11,605 bases of DNA from Dehalococcoidales bacterium (GTDB lineage Bacteria; Chloroflexota; Dehalococcoidia; Dehalococcoidales; ARS1013), in contig DAOVGW010000019.1 of NCBI GenBank assembly GCA_030672225.1, positions 1 to 11,605 on the forward strand, written 5' to 3'. Below, in pieces: positions 1 through 6,835 of the stretch. The stretch's first letter is position 1, and each line of letters begins with the position of its first letter. The notes beneath the pieces were generated by a model that had not been told where the DNA came from, made no database searches, and saw nothing but the letters and a program-made list of their open reading frames with translations. Position numbers and translations under genes: made by a program.

Positions 1-67
1 GTGTCCCGGCCACAGGCTTGATAAATTAGCCGGTTAATGATTTACTTAATGTAAGGAGTTTTACAGA

Positions 68-424
68 ATGGAAGTGGCTCAACTTAGCCAAACAAAACCC
101 AATCCCAATATTCCTGAGCTTGCCCCTGGTGATACGGTAAAGGTCAGTGCCAAGATTGTAGAAGGCGAAAAGGAACGCATTCAGCTATTTCAGGGAGTAG
201 TAATCAGGGTTCGCCGCAACGCTGATGGTGGCAACTTCACCGTGAGGCGTATTGCCTACGGGGTCGGTGTCGAGCGCACCTTCCCCCTCCGTTCACCACT
301 GGTAGCTAAGGTAGAAGTGGTGCGGCACGGAAAAGTACGCCGGGCCAGACTTTACTACCTGCGGGGCTTAAGCGGCAAGGCAGCTCGCATTAAGGAAAAA
401 AGGGTAGCCAAGGAAAAGAAGTAG
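68..424 (+). CDS. rplS: 50S ribosomal protein L19
   Basis: This is the large-subunit ribosomal protein L19, which sits at the interface between the two ribosomal subunits. The 118-residue product has the usual length of the family. It shows the family blocks in order: an N-terminal region with PGDTV and an acidic/basic KERIQLFQGVVI stretch (about residues 20-48), the central FTVRRIAYGVGVERTFP block (about 57-73), and the C-terminal VRRARLYYLRG...GKAARIKEK block (about 90-110). A Shine-Dalgarno sequence AAGGAG (53-58) lies 9 bases before the ATG. In many bacteria rplS follows trmD in a ribosomal operon, so the truncated upstream gene may be trmD, but only a few codons are visible. priA begins 107 bases downstream on the same strand. 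Confidence 0.97.
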   Translation: MEVAQLSQTKPNPNIPELAPGDTVKVSAKIVEGEKERIQLFQGVVIRVRRNADGGNFTVRRIAYGVGVERTFPLRSPLVAKVEVVRHGKVRRARLYYLRGLSGKAARIKEKRVAKEKK

Positions 425-484
425 CAAAAGACCTAAGATAGGAGATAATCTACTTCAAAAAATCCTGCCCTTACCGAACCTAAA

Positions 485-514
485 AGTGGCACGCCACTAG
501 GGTTTAGAGCCACT
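485..514 (+). promoter_or_regulatory. Competing hairpins in the rplS-priA gap
   Basis: AGTGGC at 485-490 can pair with GCCACT at 493-498, giving a tight hairpin with about a 4-base loop. It can instead pair with a second GCCACT at 509-514, giving a hairpin with an 18-base loop. The second copy is followed by CTTTTG, a short T-rich stretch just before the priA Shine-Dalgarno sequence. The two structures exclude each other. A weak terminator or an attenuating leader is possible, but the T-run is too short for a confident terminator. Confidence 0.3.
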
Positions 515-531
515 CTTTTGGAGCACAACTG

Positions 532-2958
532 TTGCCTTATGCTGAGGTTAGTGTCAATTCGCCAGTAGCCCAGCGCCGAATGTTTAGCTATGCCATCCCC
601 GGTGGTCTAAGTATTAACATCGGGCAGGCAGTCTGGGTCCCCTTTGGTAACAAAGTCCTCCAGGGCATAGTTTTAGAGCTAAGCGAGTACCCCTCGGTTA
701 CGGAAACCAGAGAAATAGTGGGCGTAATTTCGCCTCAGCCACTACTATCCCCAGCCCAGGTTGTGCTGGCTCGCTGGCTCAGTGAATACTATCTCTGCCC
801 CCTTTTTGACGCAGTAGCTTTAATGCTACCGCCCGGCTTTGAGCGTAAGGCGCTCACCTTCATCTCTACAGGAGCAGCCACTGGTAGCTATGCTCTGTCT
901 TCTCTTACCCCCCAGCAGAGACGGGTTATTGAATTAGCCCAGAGGCAGGGCAAGGTAGGCTTAAGGCAACTGGAGAAGGCACTGGGTAAAAAAAGGGCCC
1001 AGGCTATCGTTTCACAGCTAGTCAAACGAGGTCTGGTGGTTAGAAACTATGAGCTTGAGCCGATAAGAGTAAGTCCCAAAAAGGAGCTATACCTCAGTCT
1101 AGCTATAGATGCTGGTGGTGCCCGGCAGGAGGCAGTAAGGCTACACCGGAGAAGAGCCTTAAGACAGGCGGCTCTCCTTGAGTTTTTGGCTCAGCAGCCG
1201 GGACCGGCGCCCCTGGCCGAAGCCAGGCAGAGGGTTAACAGTAATAAAGCGGTGGCTGATGCCTTAGTCAGTAAGGGTTTAGTCACCATTCAGTATATTG
1301 AAGTAAGACGTGACCCCCTCTCCCCTTACAGCATAACCCCATCTTATCCACTGACTCTTACCGCCGCCCAAAAGAAAGCCCTTGACCCCATCAGAGAAAG
1401 CCTGTTACAGGATAAAACAGCTATCTTTCTGCTTCACGGGGTTACCGGCTCAGGCAAGACAGAGGTCTATTTGCAGGCTCTGGCTGAAGCAGTTAAGCTG
1501 GGCAAACGAGGGATTGTCCTGGTACCAGAAATTGCCCTCACTCCTCAGACCATAGAGCGATTTTCCGCCCGCTTTCCGGGCAAGGTTGCCGTCCTTCACA
1601 GTAAGCTCTCCCTTGGAGAACAATTTGATGAGTGGCGGCGGATAAGAAACAGCGAATTTGATGTCGTCATTGGCTCCCGCAGTGCCATCTTTGCCCCGCA
1701 ACCCGAGCTGGGTCTCATTGTTATTGACGAGGAGCACGAGTGGACCTATAAGCAGGATACGTCACCCCGATACCACACCCGTGATGTGGCCATAAAGCTG
1801 GCTGAGCTTAAGGGGGCAGTAGTTATTCTGGGTAGTGCCACCCCTGATGTGGTAACTCTTTACCAGGCTCAAAGAGGAGACTATCACCTTCTAGAGCTCC
1901 CCGAGCGGCTTACCCCCCATGAGGGTTCAGCTCTACCCCAGGCCCAGATAGTTGATTTAAGGGACGAGCTCAAGGCTGGCAACAGGAGTATTTTCAGTCG
2001 CTTGCTTAAACAGGCAATAGATAAAGCTATAGTAAATAAAGAGCAGGTTATTCTGTTTTTCAATCGGCGGGGAGCAGCTAGTTTCATTCAATGTCGCAGT
2101 TGCGGCCTGGTGCTGCGCTGCCGGCGTTGCCAGGTCGCTCTCAGTTACCATTCGGCTGAGGAGGCTCTGGTCTGCCACCAGTGTAACTACCGAACGGCAG
2201 TGCCCCAGACTTGTCCCCGGTGTCTTAGCCACCGCATAAAGTTTCTGGGCATTGGCACCCAGAAGCTGGAGCAGGAAGCCGGCCTTACCTTCCCTCAAGC
2301 CAGACTACTGCGTTGGGATAGTGACGCCACCCGGGGAAAGCACTCCCATCAGGAAATATTAGACAGCTTCCGTGCCCATAAAGCCGATATCCTTATCGGC
2401 ACTCAGATGGTAGCCAAGGGGCTGGATATACCCCTGGTTACCCTGGTTGGGGTAGTTAGCGCCGATACTGGCTTAAACCTGCCTGACTTCCGGGCTGGGG
2501 AAAGAACCTTTCAACTCCTTTCCCAGGTAGCCGGCCGGGCCGGGCGGGGGACCTTAGGTGGTGAGGTCATTATTCAGACCTACTCTCCTCAGCATTACGC
2601 AATCAGGGCGGCGGTTAAACACGATTACGCCTCTTTCTTTAAGCAGGAGATTGCCTACCGCATGAAGCTTCATTATCCCCCTTTCTGCCAACTAGTCCGC
2701 CTAATTTTCTGTCACACCAGTGACGCCCAGTGCCAGAGGGAGGCAGAGAGAATGAAGCGACTGATTATCGCCGAAAGAGACTCAAGGGGAATTGCCAACC
2801 TCAGCCTGATTGGTCCGGCGCCGGCATTTATTCGTAAGCTACGAGGGAAGTTTCGGTGGCAGCTCATACTTCGTGGCTCTGAACTAGCTACTTTCCTATC
2901 CCGGCTAACCATCCCCCAGGGCTGGACAGTAGACATTGACCCGGTAGGTCTAGTTTAG
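532..2958 (+). CDS. priA: Replication restart helicase PriA (primosomal protein N')
   Basis: PriA is a 3'-to-5' superfamily 2 DNA helicase that recognises stalled or collapsed replication forks and reloads the replisome. The 808-residue product is somewhat longer than E. coli PriA (about 730). The N-terminal 3'-DNA-binding domain starts with the typical PYAEVSVNSPV...FSYAIP. Helicase motifs follow: Walker A GVTGSGKT (303-310, lysine 309), DEEH (399-402), GSATPD (434-439), GTQM (623-626) and QVAGRAGRG (665-673). Between them are eight cysteines in four CxxC pairs (521/524, 530/533, 548/551, 561/564), which bind the two structural zinc ions of this family. The start is TTG at 532, with GGAG (520-523) eight bases upstream; the encoded N-terminus matches the family, so no earlier start is needed. 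Often def and fmt follow priA; here they do not. Confidence 0.96.
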   Translation: MPYAEVSVNSPVAQRRMFSYAIPGGLSINIGQAVWVPFGNKVLQGIVLELSEYPSVTETREIVGVISPQPLLSPAQVVLARWLSEYYLCPLFDAVALMLPPGFERKALTFISTGAATGSYALSSLTPQQRRVIELAQRQGKVGLRQLEKALGKKRAQAIVSQLVKRGLVVRNYELEPIRVSPKKELYLSLAIDAGGARQEAVRLHRRRALRQAALLEFLAQQPGPAPLAEARQRVNSNKAVADALVSKGLVTIQYIEVRRDPLSPYSITPSYPLTLTAAQKKALDPIRESLLQDKTAIFLLHGVTGSGKTEVYLQALAEAVKLGKRGIVLVPEIALTPQTIERFSARFPGKVAVLHSKLSLGEQFDEWRRIRNSEFDVVIGSRSAIFAPQPELGLIVIDEEHEWTYKQDTSPRYHTRDVAIKLAELKGAVVILGSATPDVVTLYQAQRGDYHLLELPERLTPHEGSALPQAQIVDLRDELKAGNRSIFSRLLKQAIDKAIVNKEQVILFFNRRGAASFIQCRSCGLVLRCRRCQVALSYHSAEEALVCHQCNYRTAVPQTCPRCLSHRIKFLGIGTQKLEQEAGLTFPQARLLRWDSDATRGKHSHQEILDSFRAHKADILIGTQMVAKGLDIPLVTLVGVVSADTGLNLPDFRAGERTFQLLSQVAGRAGRGTLGGEVIIQTYSPQHYAIRAAVKHDYASFFKQEIAYRMKLHYPPFCQLVRLIFCHTSDAQCQREAERMKRLIIAERDSRGIANLSLIGPAPAFIRKLRGKFRWQLILRGSELATFLSRLTIPQGWTVDIDPVGLV

Positions 2959-3177
2959 GTTTTGCGGGTAGCTTCCAGGAAGCAATGCTAATAGAAAACG
3001 GCTATTTCTGGCTGGATTATAATCCCAAATATGCCATTAGCCAAGATACTATATAGAAAAAGTGTTGTAATTCGTCCAAATCAATGCCACTTGACAAAGC
3101 AGAAAGTCAGCCAAAATTGTCACTTTTTTCAGCCGAAGGGCAATATAAAGATAGCTATAGCGGTAGGCCCATTAAAA

Positions 3178-3228
3178 ATTGCCTCTGGGCAATAAAAATT
3201 ATGGCAATAGCCTATTGACATTTGCCAT
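3178..3228. promoter_or_regulatory. Candidate operator: repeated TTGCC/GGCAA inverted repeats
   Basis: Two inverted repeats built from the same core lie just upstream of, and across, the -35 box of the regulator gene. One is ATTGCC (3178-3183) with GGCAAT (3188-3193). The other is ATGGCAA (3201-3207) with TTGCCAT (3222-3228), whose 14-base spacer contains the -35 hexamer (3215-3220). A further GGGCAATA lies at 3138-3145. A repeated half-site over the promoter of an HTH protein suggests autoregulation; this is inference. Confidence 0.4.
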
Positions 3229-3243
3229 TTGGCTAATTATAAT
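3215..3243 (+). promoter_or_regulatory. Consensus sigma-70 promoter for the XRE regulator
   Basis: The -35 box TTGACA (3215-3220) and the -10 box TATAAT (3238-3243) are both perfect matches to the housekeeping consensus, with the optimal 17-base spacer. The expected transcription start is about 3249-3251, which coincides with the ATG of the regulator at 3250. The transcript would therefore be leaderless. No Shine-Dalgarno sequence precedes this ATG; the preceding bases are the -10 box and AT-rich DNA. Confidence 0.85.
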
Positions 3244-3249
3244 ATTGGT

Positions 3250-3645
3250 ATGGATAATGTTAATCGGACTGGTCTAGGTGAATTAATCAGACAGCAAAGG
3301 GTTGCTATACCGCTGACACTGCAAGAACTTGCCGGCCTATCGGGTACTTCTCCATCACACCTGGGGCGTGTCGAGAGGAGTGAGCGTTTTCCCTCAGCCC
3401 GTATCCTGCGAAAGCTCGCCAAGCCTCTAGGTTTTGGGGAGAATGAGCTCTTTACACTGGCTGGCTATCTTTCCCCTCAGCCCAGCGCCACCTCTGAGGC
3501 ACAGCCAAGCTATGGCGGCGGACAACTGGACCCCTATGTTTCCCGGGTATTAGCCCAGGAGCCGGTTGAGACCCAGCGAGCTGTCATCGGCATCCTCTCT
3601 ATACTAAAGAGTATCGCCAAGAGCACAGCCCAGGAACGCCACTAG
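3250..3645 (+). CDS. XRE-family helix-turn-helix transcriptional regulator
   Basis: This is a 131-residue DNA-binding protein. An XRE/Cro-type helix-turn-helix domain fills about residues 7-65 (LGELIRQQR..., LTLQELAGLSGTSPSHLGRVERS, then PSARILRKLAKPLG). A short linker rich in Pro, Ser and Gly follows (about 75-92), and then a helical C-terminal tail (about 94-126) that might mediate dimerisation. I chose the ATG at 3250 over an in-frame TTG at 3229, because the TTG lies inside the promoter, upstream of the -10 box. The gene stands alone, with its own promoter before it and a hairpin after it. Repeated inverted motifs across its promoter suggest it controls its own expression. Its targets cannot be read from this window. 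Confidence 0.85.
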   Translation: MDNVNRTGLGELIRQQRVAIPLTLQELAGLSGTSPSHLGRVERSERFPSARILRKLAKPLGFGENELFTLAGYLSPQPSATSEAQPSYGGGQLDPYVSRVLAQEPVETQRAVIGILSILKSIAKSTAQERH

Positions 3646-3747
3646 CGCCATATCCCCGTCTCAAGGAAGCCTGGAGACGTCGTCTTCTATCGGATAGCTA
3701 ACCCTCACCTCCTTAGAGCCCCTAATCTTGCTCACATTCGCTGTAAA

Positions 3748-3782
3748 AAGGCAGTTCTAAACGCCTCCTCCTGGACTGCCTT
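3748..3782 (+). terminator. Hairpin terminator, possibly bidirectional
   Basis: AAGGCAGTTC (3748-3757) pairs with GGACTGCCTT (3773-3782), giving a 10-bp stem with one G-U wobble and a 15-base loop containing CCTCCTCC. On the plus strand it is followed by CTTG, a poor U-run. On the minus strand the stem is followed by TTTTTA (from AAAAA at 3745-3749), a better U-run. It lies about 100 bases after the regulator stop codon and directly abuts the -35 box of the next promoter. Confidence 0.55.
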
Positions 3783-3783
3783 C

Positions 3784-3812
3784 TTGATAAATGCCGGCTA
3801 GTGGGGTATAGT
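3784..3812 (+). promoter_or_regulatory. Promoter for the nucleotidyltransferase gene
   Basis: TTGATA (3784-3789) and TATAGT (3807-3812) each differ from consensus at one position and are separated by the optimal 17 bases. Transcription should start near 3819, and the ATG is at 3823, so the 5' leader would be only about four bases. No good Shine-Dalgarno sequence is present; AGG at 3815-3817 would lie upstream of the transcript start. Confidence 0.65.
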
Positions 3813-3822
3813 TTAGGTCTAG

Positions 3823-5403
3823 ATGATAGCTGTGGTTTTGAATGGTTTGAAGCTGCCGGTTAAGCCCAGAACCTTATCTCTTTTAAAACAGGTAGGAAGT
3901 TTTTTCGCCAGGCAGAATATTCAAGCGTATATTGTTGGTGGCTTTGTCCGTGACCTGCTACTAAAAAGAGACACAGCCGATATTGATATTGCCCTAAGGG
4001 CGGATGCGCTGGAGATTGCTCCTGGGCTAGCGGCGGCACTTGGTGGCAAGTATATCCCGCTGGATGAGGTTAACCGAGTGGGCCGGGTAGTCATAACCAG
4101 CGGGGAAGAACCGCCAGATATAGTTAGGTGGCAGCTTGATTTGTCAACCGCCCAAGATGGCATTATAGAAGACCTTAAGCGCCGTGACTTCACCATAAAT
4201 GCTGTGGCAATTGACCTTGAGAAGATTATTCAGCCCCAAGCCTCCGCTGACGAACGACCCCTAGACGAAGCACAGGTAGCAACTCAGCTCATAGACCCAT
4301 ATAACGGCTTAAATGACCTCCGCCAAGGGGTGATCAGGACTATTTCAGAAAAAGCCTTACAGTCGGATGCGTTACGCTTACTAAGAGCGGTGCGTTTGGC
4401 TGCGGAGCTTGGCTTTAATATTAGTCGGGAGACCGAGGCTCAAATCAAGCGCCACGCTCACCTTATCACCGGTGTAGCCGGTGAGCGCATACGAGAGGAG
4501 CTACTTAGGCTGCTGGCGGCACCTAAAACCGAGCAACTCTTGCTCTACCTTGATGAATTGGGACTGCTAACCGCCCTGATTCCGGAGCTGGCTCGTACAA
4601 AAGGGGTTGAGCAACCCAGAGAACACGCCTGGGATGTCTTTAACCACTCAGTCAAGACGGTGGCCACTGTTGACTTTGTGCTCCGGCAGGGAGACTGGCA
4701 ATACGCTGGTGGGGAGGTTCTCAAGCTCGTTCCCTGGTCAGCAGAGCTTAAGCAGCACTTTAACCTTAAGGTCAGCAGTGGTAGCACCAGAAGATTACTA
4801 CTTAAACTGGCAGCACTCCTTCATGACATTGCCAAGCCGCAAACAAAAATCATTGACGGCCAGGGCAGGACGCGTTTTTTCGGCCACCCCAAGGAAGGAG
4901 CACCAATTGCCGCCAGCATCCTGGAAAGGCTGAGGTTTTCTAGTAAAGAAGTAAAGCTGGTGGCAGGTATTGTCCGCTATCATCTTCGCCCGGTGCAGAT
5001 GAGCCGGGGCGAGCCTCCCTCCCGAAGAGCCATCTATCGCTACTTCCGTGACACCGGCGAGGTAGCCATTGATGCCCTTTTTTTCAGCCTGGCTGACCAT
5101 CTGGCTACCAGGGGCCCAGACCTGGACATGGCCGACTGGCAGGAGCATGCCAATATAGTGGCTTATATTCTGACCCAGCGCTCCAAGCAGGAGGAGGCGG
5201 TCATCACTCCACCCAAGTTGATTAATGGGCACGATTTAATAAGTAACTTTAATCTTACCCCAGGGCCTGAGATTGGGAAACTTCTGGAAGCGGTGCGTGA
5301 AGCACGGGCCTCGGGGGAGGTGTCAAGCAAACAGGAAGCTCTATCTTATGTAAACCATTTACTAACCTTACGGGAAGAAGACCACGGTCAATCTTCCCCA
5401 TGA
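3823..5403 (+). CDS. cca: CCA-adding-type tRNA nucleotidyltransferase with HD domain
   Basis: The 526-residue protein belongs to the class II nucleotidyltransferase family, which adds or repairs the 3' CCA end of tRNA (some members add poly(A) tails). The catalytic head shows GGFVRD (39-44) and the metal-binding DIDIA (aspartates 53 and 55). It is followed by RRDFTINAVAID (120-131) and by SDALRLLRAVRLA (181-193), which includes the nucleotide-template region. The C-terminal half has a metal-dependent HD phosphohydrolase signature: His268 and His275, HD at 334-335 in LLHDIAKP, and His355 in FFGHPKEG. This head-plus-HD arrangement is common in bacterial CCA enzymes, where the HD part acts as a phosphatase/phosphodiesterase. 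The usual EDxxR template motif reads SDxxR (181-185) here. The alternative assignment is poly(A) polymerase or an A- or CC-adding specialist; sequence alone does not settle it. Confidence 0.87.
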   Translation: MIAVVLNGLKLPVKPRTLSLLKQVGSFFARQNIQAYIVGGFVRDLLLKRDTADIDIALRADALEIAPGLAAALGGKYIPLDEVNRVGRVVITSGEEPPDIVRWQLDLSTAQDGIIEDLKRRDFTINAVAIDLEKIIQPQASADERPLDEAQVATQLIDPYNGLNDLRQGVIRTISEKALQSDALRLLRAVRLAAELGFNISRETEAQIKRHAHLITGVAGERIREELLRLLAAPKTEQLLLYLDELGLLTALIPELARTKGVEQPREHAWDVFNHSVKTVATVDFVLRQGDWQYAGGEVLKLVPWSAELKQHFNLKVSSGSTRRLLLKLAALLHDIAKPQTKIIDGQGRTRFFGHPKEGAPIAASILERLRFSSKEVKLVAGIVRYHLRPVQMSRGEPPSRRAIYRYFRDTGEVAIDALFFSLADHLATRGPDLDMADWQEHANIVAYILTQRSKQEEAVITPPKLINGHDLISNFNLTPGPEIGKLLEAVREARASGEVSSKQEALSYVNHLLTLREEDHGQSSP

Positions 5404-5431
5404 GAAAAGGGATTTATGACTTGAGGCAAGA

Positions 5432-5466
5432 AATTGGCTTTTATAACGGCTCCGGTTGAGCCAATT
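5432..5466 (+). terminator. Inverted repeat after the nucleotidyltransferase gene
   Basis: AATTGGCT (5432-5439) and AGCCAATT (5459-5466) form a perfect 8-bp stem around a 19-base loop, followed by ATTTCTG. It lies 28 bases after the upstream stop codon. The loop is long and the U-run poor, so it may be a weak terminator or a protein-binding site. Its right arm overlaps the -35 box of the putative secD promoter, so a regulatory role is also possible. Confidence 0.4.
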
Positions 5467-5483
5467 ATTTCTGTGCTTATAGG
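5456..5483 (+). promoter_or_regulatory. Possible promoter for the secD-secF-transporter operon
   Basis: TTGAGC (5456-5461) and TATAGG (5478-5483) are separated by 16 bases. Both boxes are imperfect (four of six matches each), so the call is tentative. If used, transcription would begin near 5490, two bases before the secD ATG at 5492. Alternatively, AGG at 5481-5483 is a weak Shine-Dalgarno sequence on a longer transcript. Confidence 0.35.
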
Positions 5484-5491
5484 TTTATGAC

Positions 5492-6835
5492 ATGCTGAGA
5501 AAAAATACGCTGGTCTTTATAGCCATACTGGTGATTTTTACGCTTTCCCTGCTGGTAATCCTGCCTGTTGAGAAAGGGTTATTGGGCAAGAAGGGGGTAC
5601 TGCTGGGTCTGGACCTTCAGGGTGGTATCCATCTGGTCTATAAAGCTGACCTTTCTTCGGTGGAGCCAGGTGATACGGCTGAGATTATGGACGGGGCGGT
5701 AGCGGTTATTGCCAATCGGATTAACCCTCTGGGTGTAACTGAGCCGGTTATTGAAAAGCATGGTGAAGACCGCATAGTAGTTGAACTGCCCGGGCTTAGT
5801 ATCACTGATAAACAAAAAGAGCGTCTCGGGCGCACGGCACTGCTTGAGTTTGGCGAACAGGCCACAGAAGACGAGGAAGCCAGGTGGGAGAATGAGCTGG
5901 GCCGGTGGAAACCGGCTACCGGCACCATTGACGGGCAAGAGAAGGCGCTTAACTCAAGCTACTTTAGAGAAAATACCTATGTAGATATAGACCAGTTCGG
6001 CAGAGTACTGCTCATTTTTGAGTGGGATGAAGAAGGGAGCAAGCTTTCGGAAGAGATTACCAGCCGAATGATGGGTAAGCGGCTGGGTATTTTTGAGGGT
6101 GATGGGCCATTACTCGGCGAAGATGGACTACCGATTGCTCCTAAGGTGCAAGCAGTAATTACCGGCTCGGGCGAGATTACGGGATTAAGTTTCAATGAGG
6201 CCACCGAGCTATCAAAACAACTCAACCTCGGACGCCTGCCGGTGTCACTGGAGATTATCTATGAACAAACGATATCTCCGGTACTGGGCGCCGACTTCGT
6301 GAACTTAAGCCTCAAGGCAGGACTAATTGGCATCGTACTGGTTATGCTGTTTATGAGCCTCTATTACCGCCTGTCAGGACTGGTTGCCAGTCTGTCCTTA
6401 ATCTTTTACGGTGCGCTGGTAATGGCACTGTTCAAGATGATACCGGTCACCCTCACCCTGGCTGGAATCGGTGGCTTTGTCCTATCCATAGGTATGGCGG
6501 TGGATGCCAATGTGCTTATCTTTGAGCGGATGAAGGAAGAACTTGGGGCAGGGCGGACACTGGGGGCTGCTATTGAGGTCGGCTTTAGCCGCGCCTGGAC
6601 AGCCATCAGGGACTCAAACATCACTACCTTTATTGTCTGTGGTATCCTCTACTGGGTAGGTAGCAGTATTGTCGCCGGGGCGCCGGTAATGGGCTTTGCT
6701 TTAACCCTGTTTATTGGTGTTGCCGTAAGCATGTTCACCGCTATTTTAGTCACTAGAACCCTGCTCCGCCTGTTCGTGGGCACTCACCTGGCGCAGAGGA
6801 CTTCACTCTTCAGTCCATATTTAGGCAGGAAATAA
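5492..6835 (+). CDS. secD: Protein translocase subunit SecD
   Basis: SecD is an integral membrane subunit that, with SecF, uses the proton gradient to pull exported proteins through SecYEG after SecA has pushed them in. The 447-residue product is shorter than E. coli SecD (about 615), as is usual outside Proteobacteria. Segment 1 spans about residues 5-26. The motif LGLDLQGG (38-45) follows, then the periplasmic P1 region with NRINPLGVTEPVI and the NLGRLPVSLEI block. Five more membrane segments fill about residues 275-437, including the family motif VDANVLIFERMKEE starting at 337. The stop codon TAA overlaps the secF ATG by one base, so the two are almost certainly translated together. Confidence 0.96.
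   Translation: MLRKNTLVFIAILVIFTLSLLVILPVEKGLLGKKGVLLGLDLQGGIHLVYKADLSSVEPGDTAEIMDGAVAVIANRINPLGVTEPVIEKHGEDRIVVELPGLSITDKQKERLGRTALLEFGEQATEDEEARWENELGRWKPATGTIDGQEKALNSSYFRENTYVDIDQFGRVLLIFEWDEEGSKLSEEITSRMMGKRLGIFEGDGPLLGEDGLPIAPKVQAVITGSGEITGLSFNEATELSKQLNLGRLPVSLEIIYEQTISPVLGADFVNLSLKAGLIGIVLVMLFMSLYYRLSGLVASLSLIFYGALVMALFKMIPVTLTLAGIGGFVLSIGMAVDANVLIFERMKEELGAGRTLGAAIEVGFSRAWTAIRDSNITTFIVCGILYWVGSSIVAGAPVMGFALTLFIGVAVSMFTAILVTRTLLRLFVGTHLAQRTSLFSPYLGRK

Noticed and set aside
1..67. Possible end of an upstream gene (perhaps trmD)
   Set aside because: All three plus frames hit a stop within 36 bases, and the few codons visible (for example a frame ending in Arg-Pro-Gln-Ala) are too short to assign.
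418..456. GAAGTAG/CTACTTC inverted repeat spanning the rplS stop codon, considered as a terminator
   Set aside because: The stem is only seven AT-rich pairs around a 25-base loop and is followed by A residues, not T, on the plus strand.
491..500. Ten-base direct repeat ACGCCACTAG, also at 3636-3645
   Set aside because: Dozens of ten-base matches are expected by chance in a window of this size, and one copy simply spans a stop codon.
2971..2983. GCTTCC-A-GGAAGC hairpin after priA, considered as a terminator
   Set aside because: It leaves at most a four-base-pair stem with a workable loop, and no T-run follows.
3091..3120. TTGACA at 3091-3096 as a second promoter for the regulator
   Set aside because: No acceptable -10 box lies 16-18 bases downstream; the hexamer there is AAATTG or similar.
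4607..5232. Open frames on both strands inside the nucleotidyltransferase gene
   Set aside because: They overlap a well-supported gene, show no family motifs and have the composition of shadow frames.
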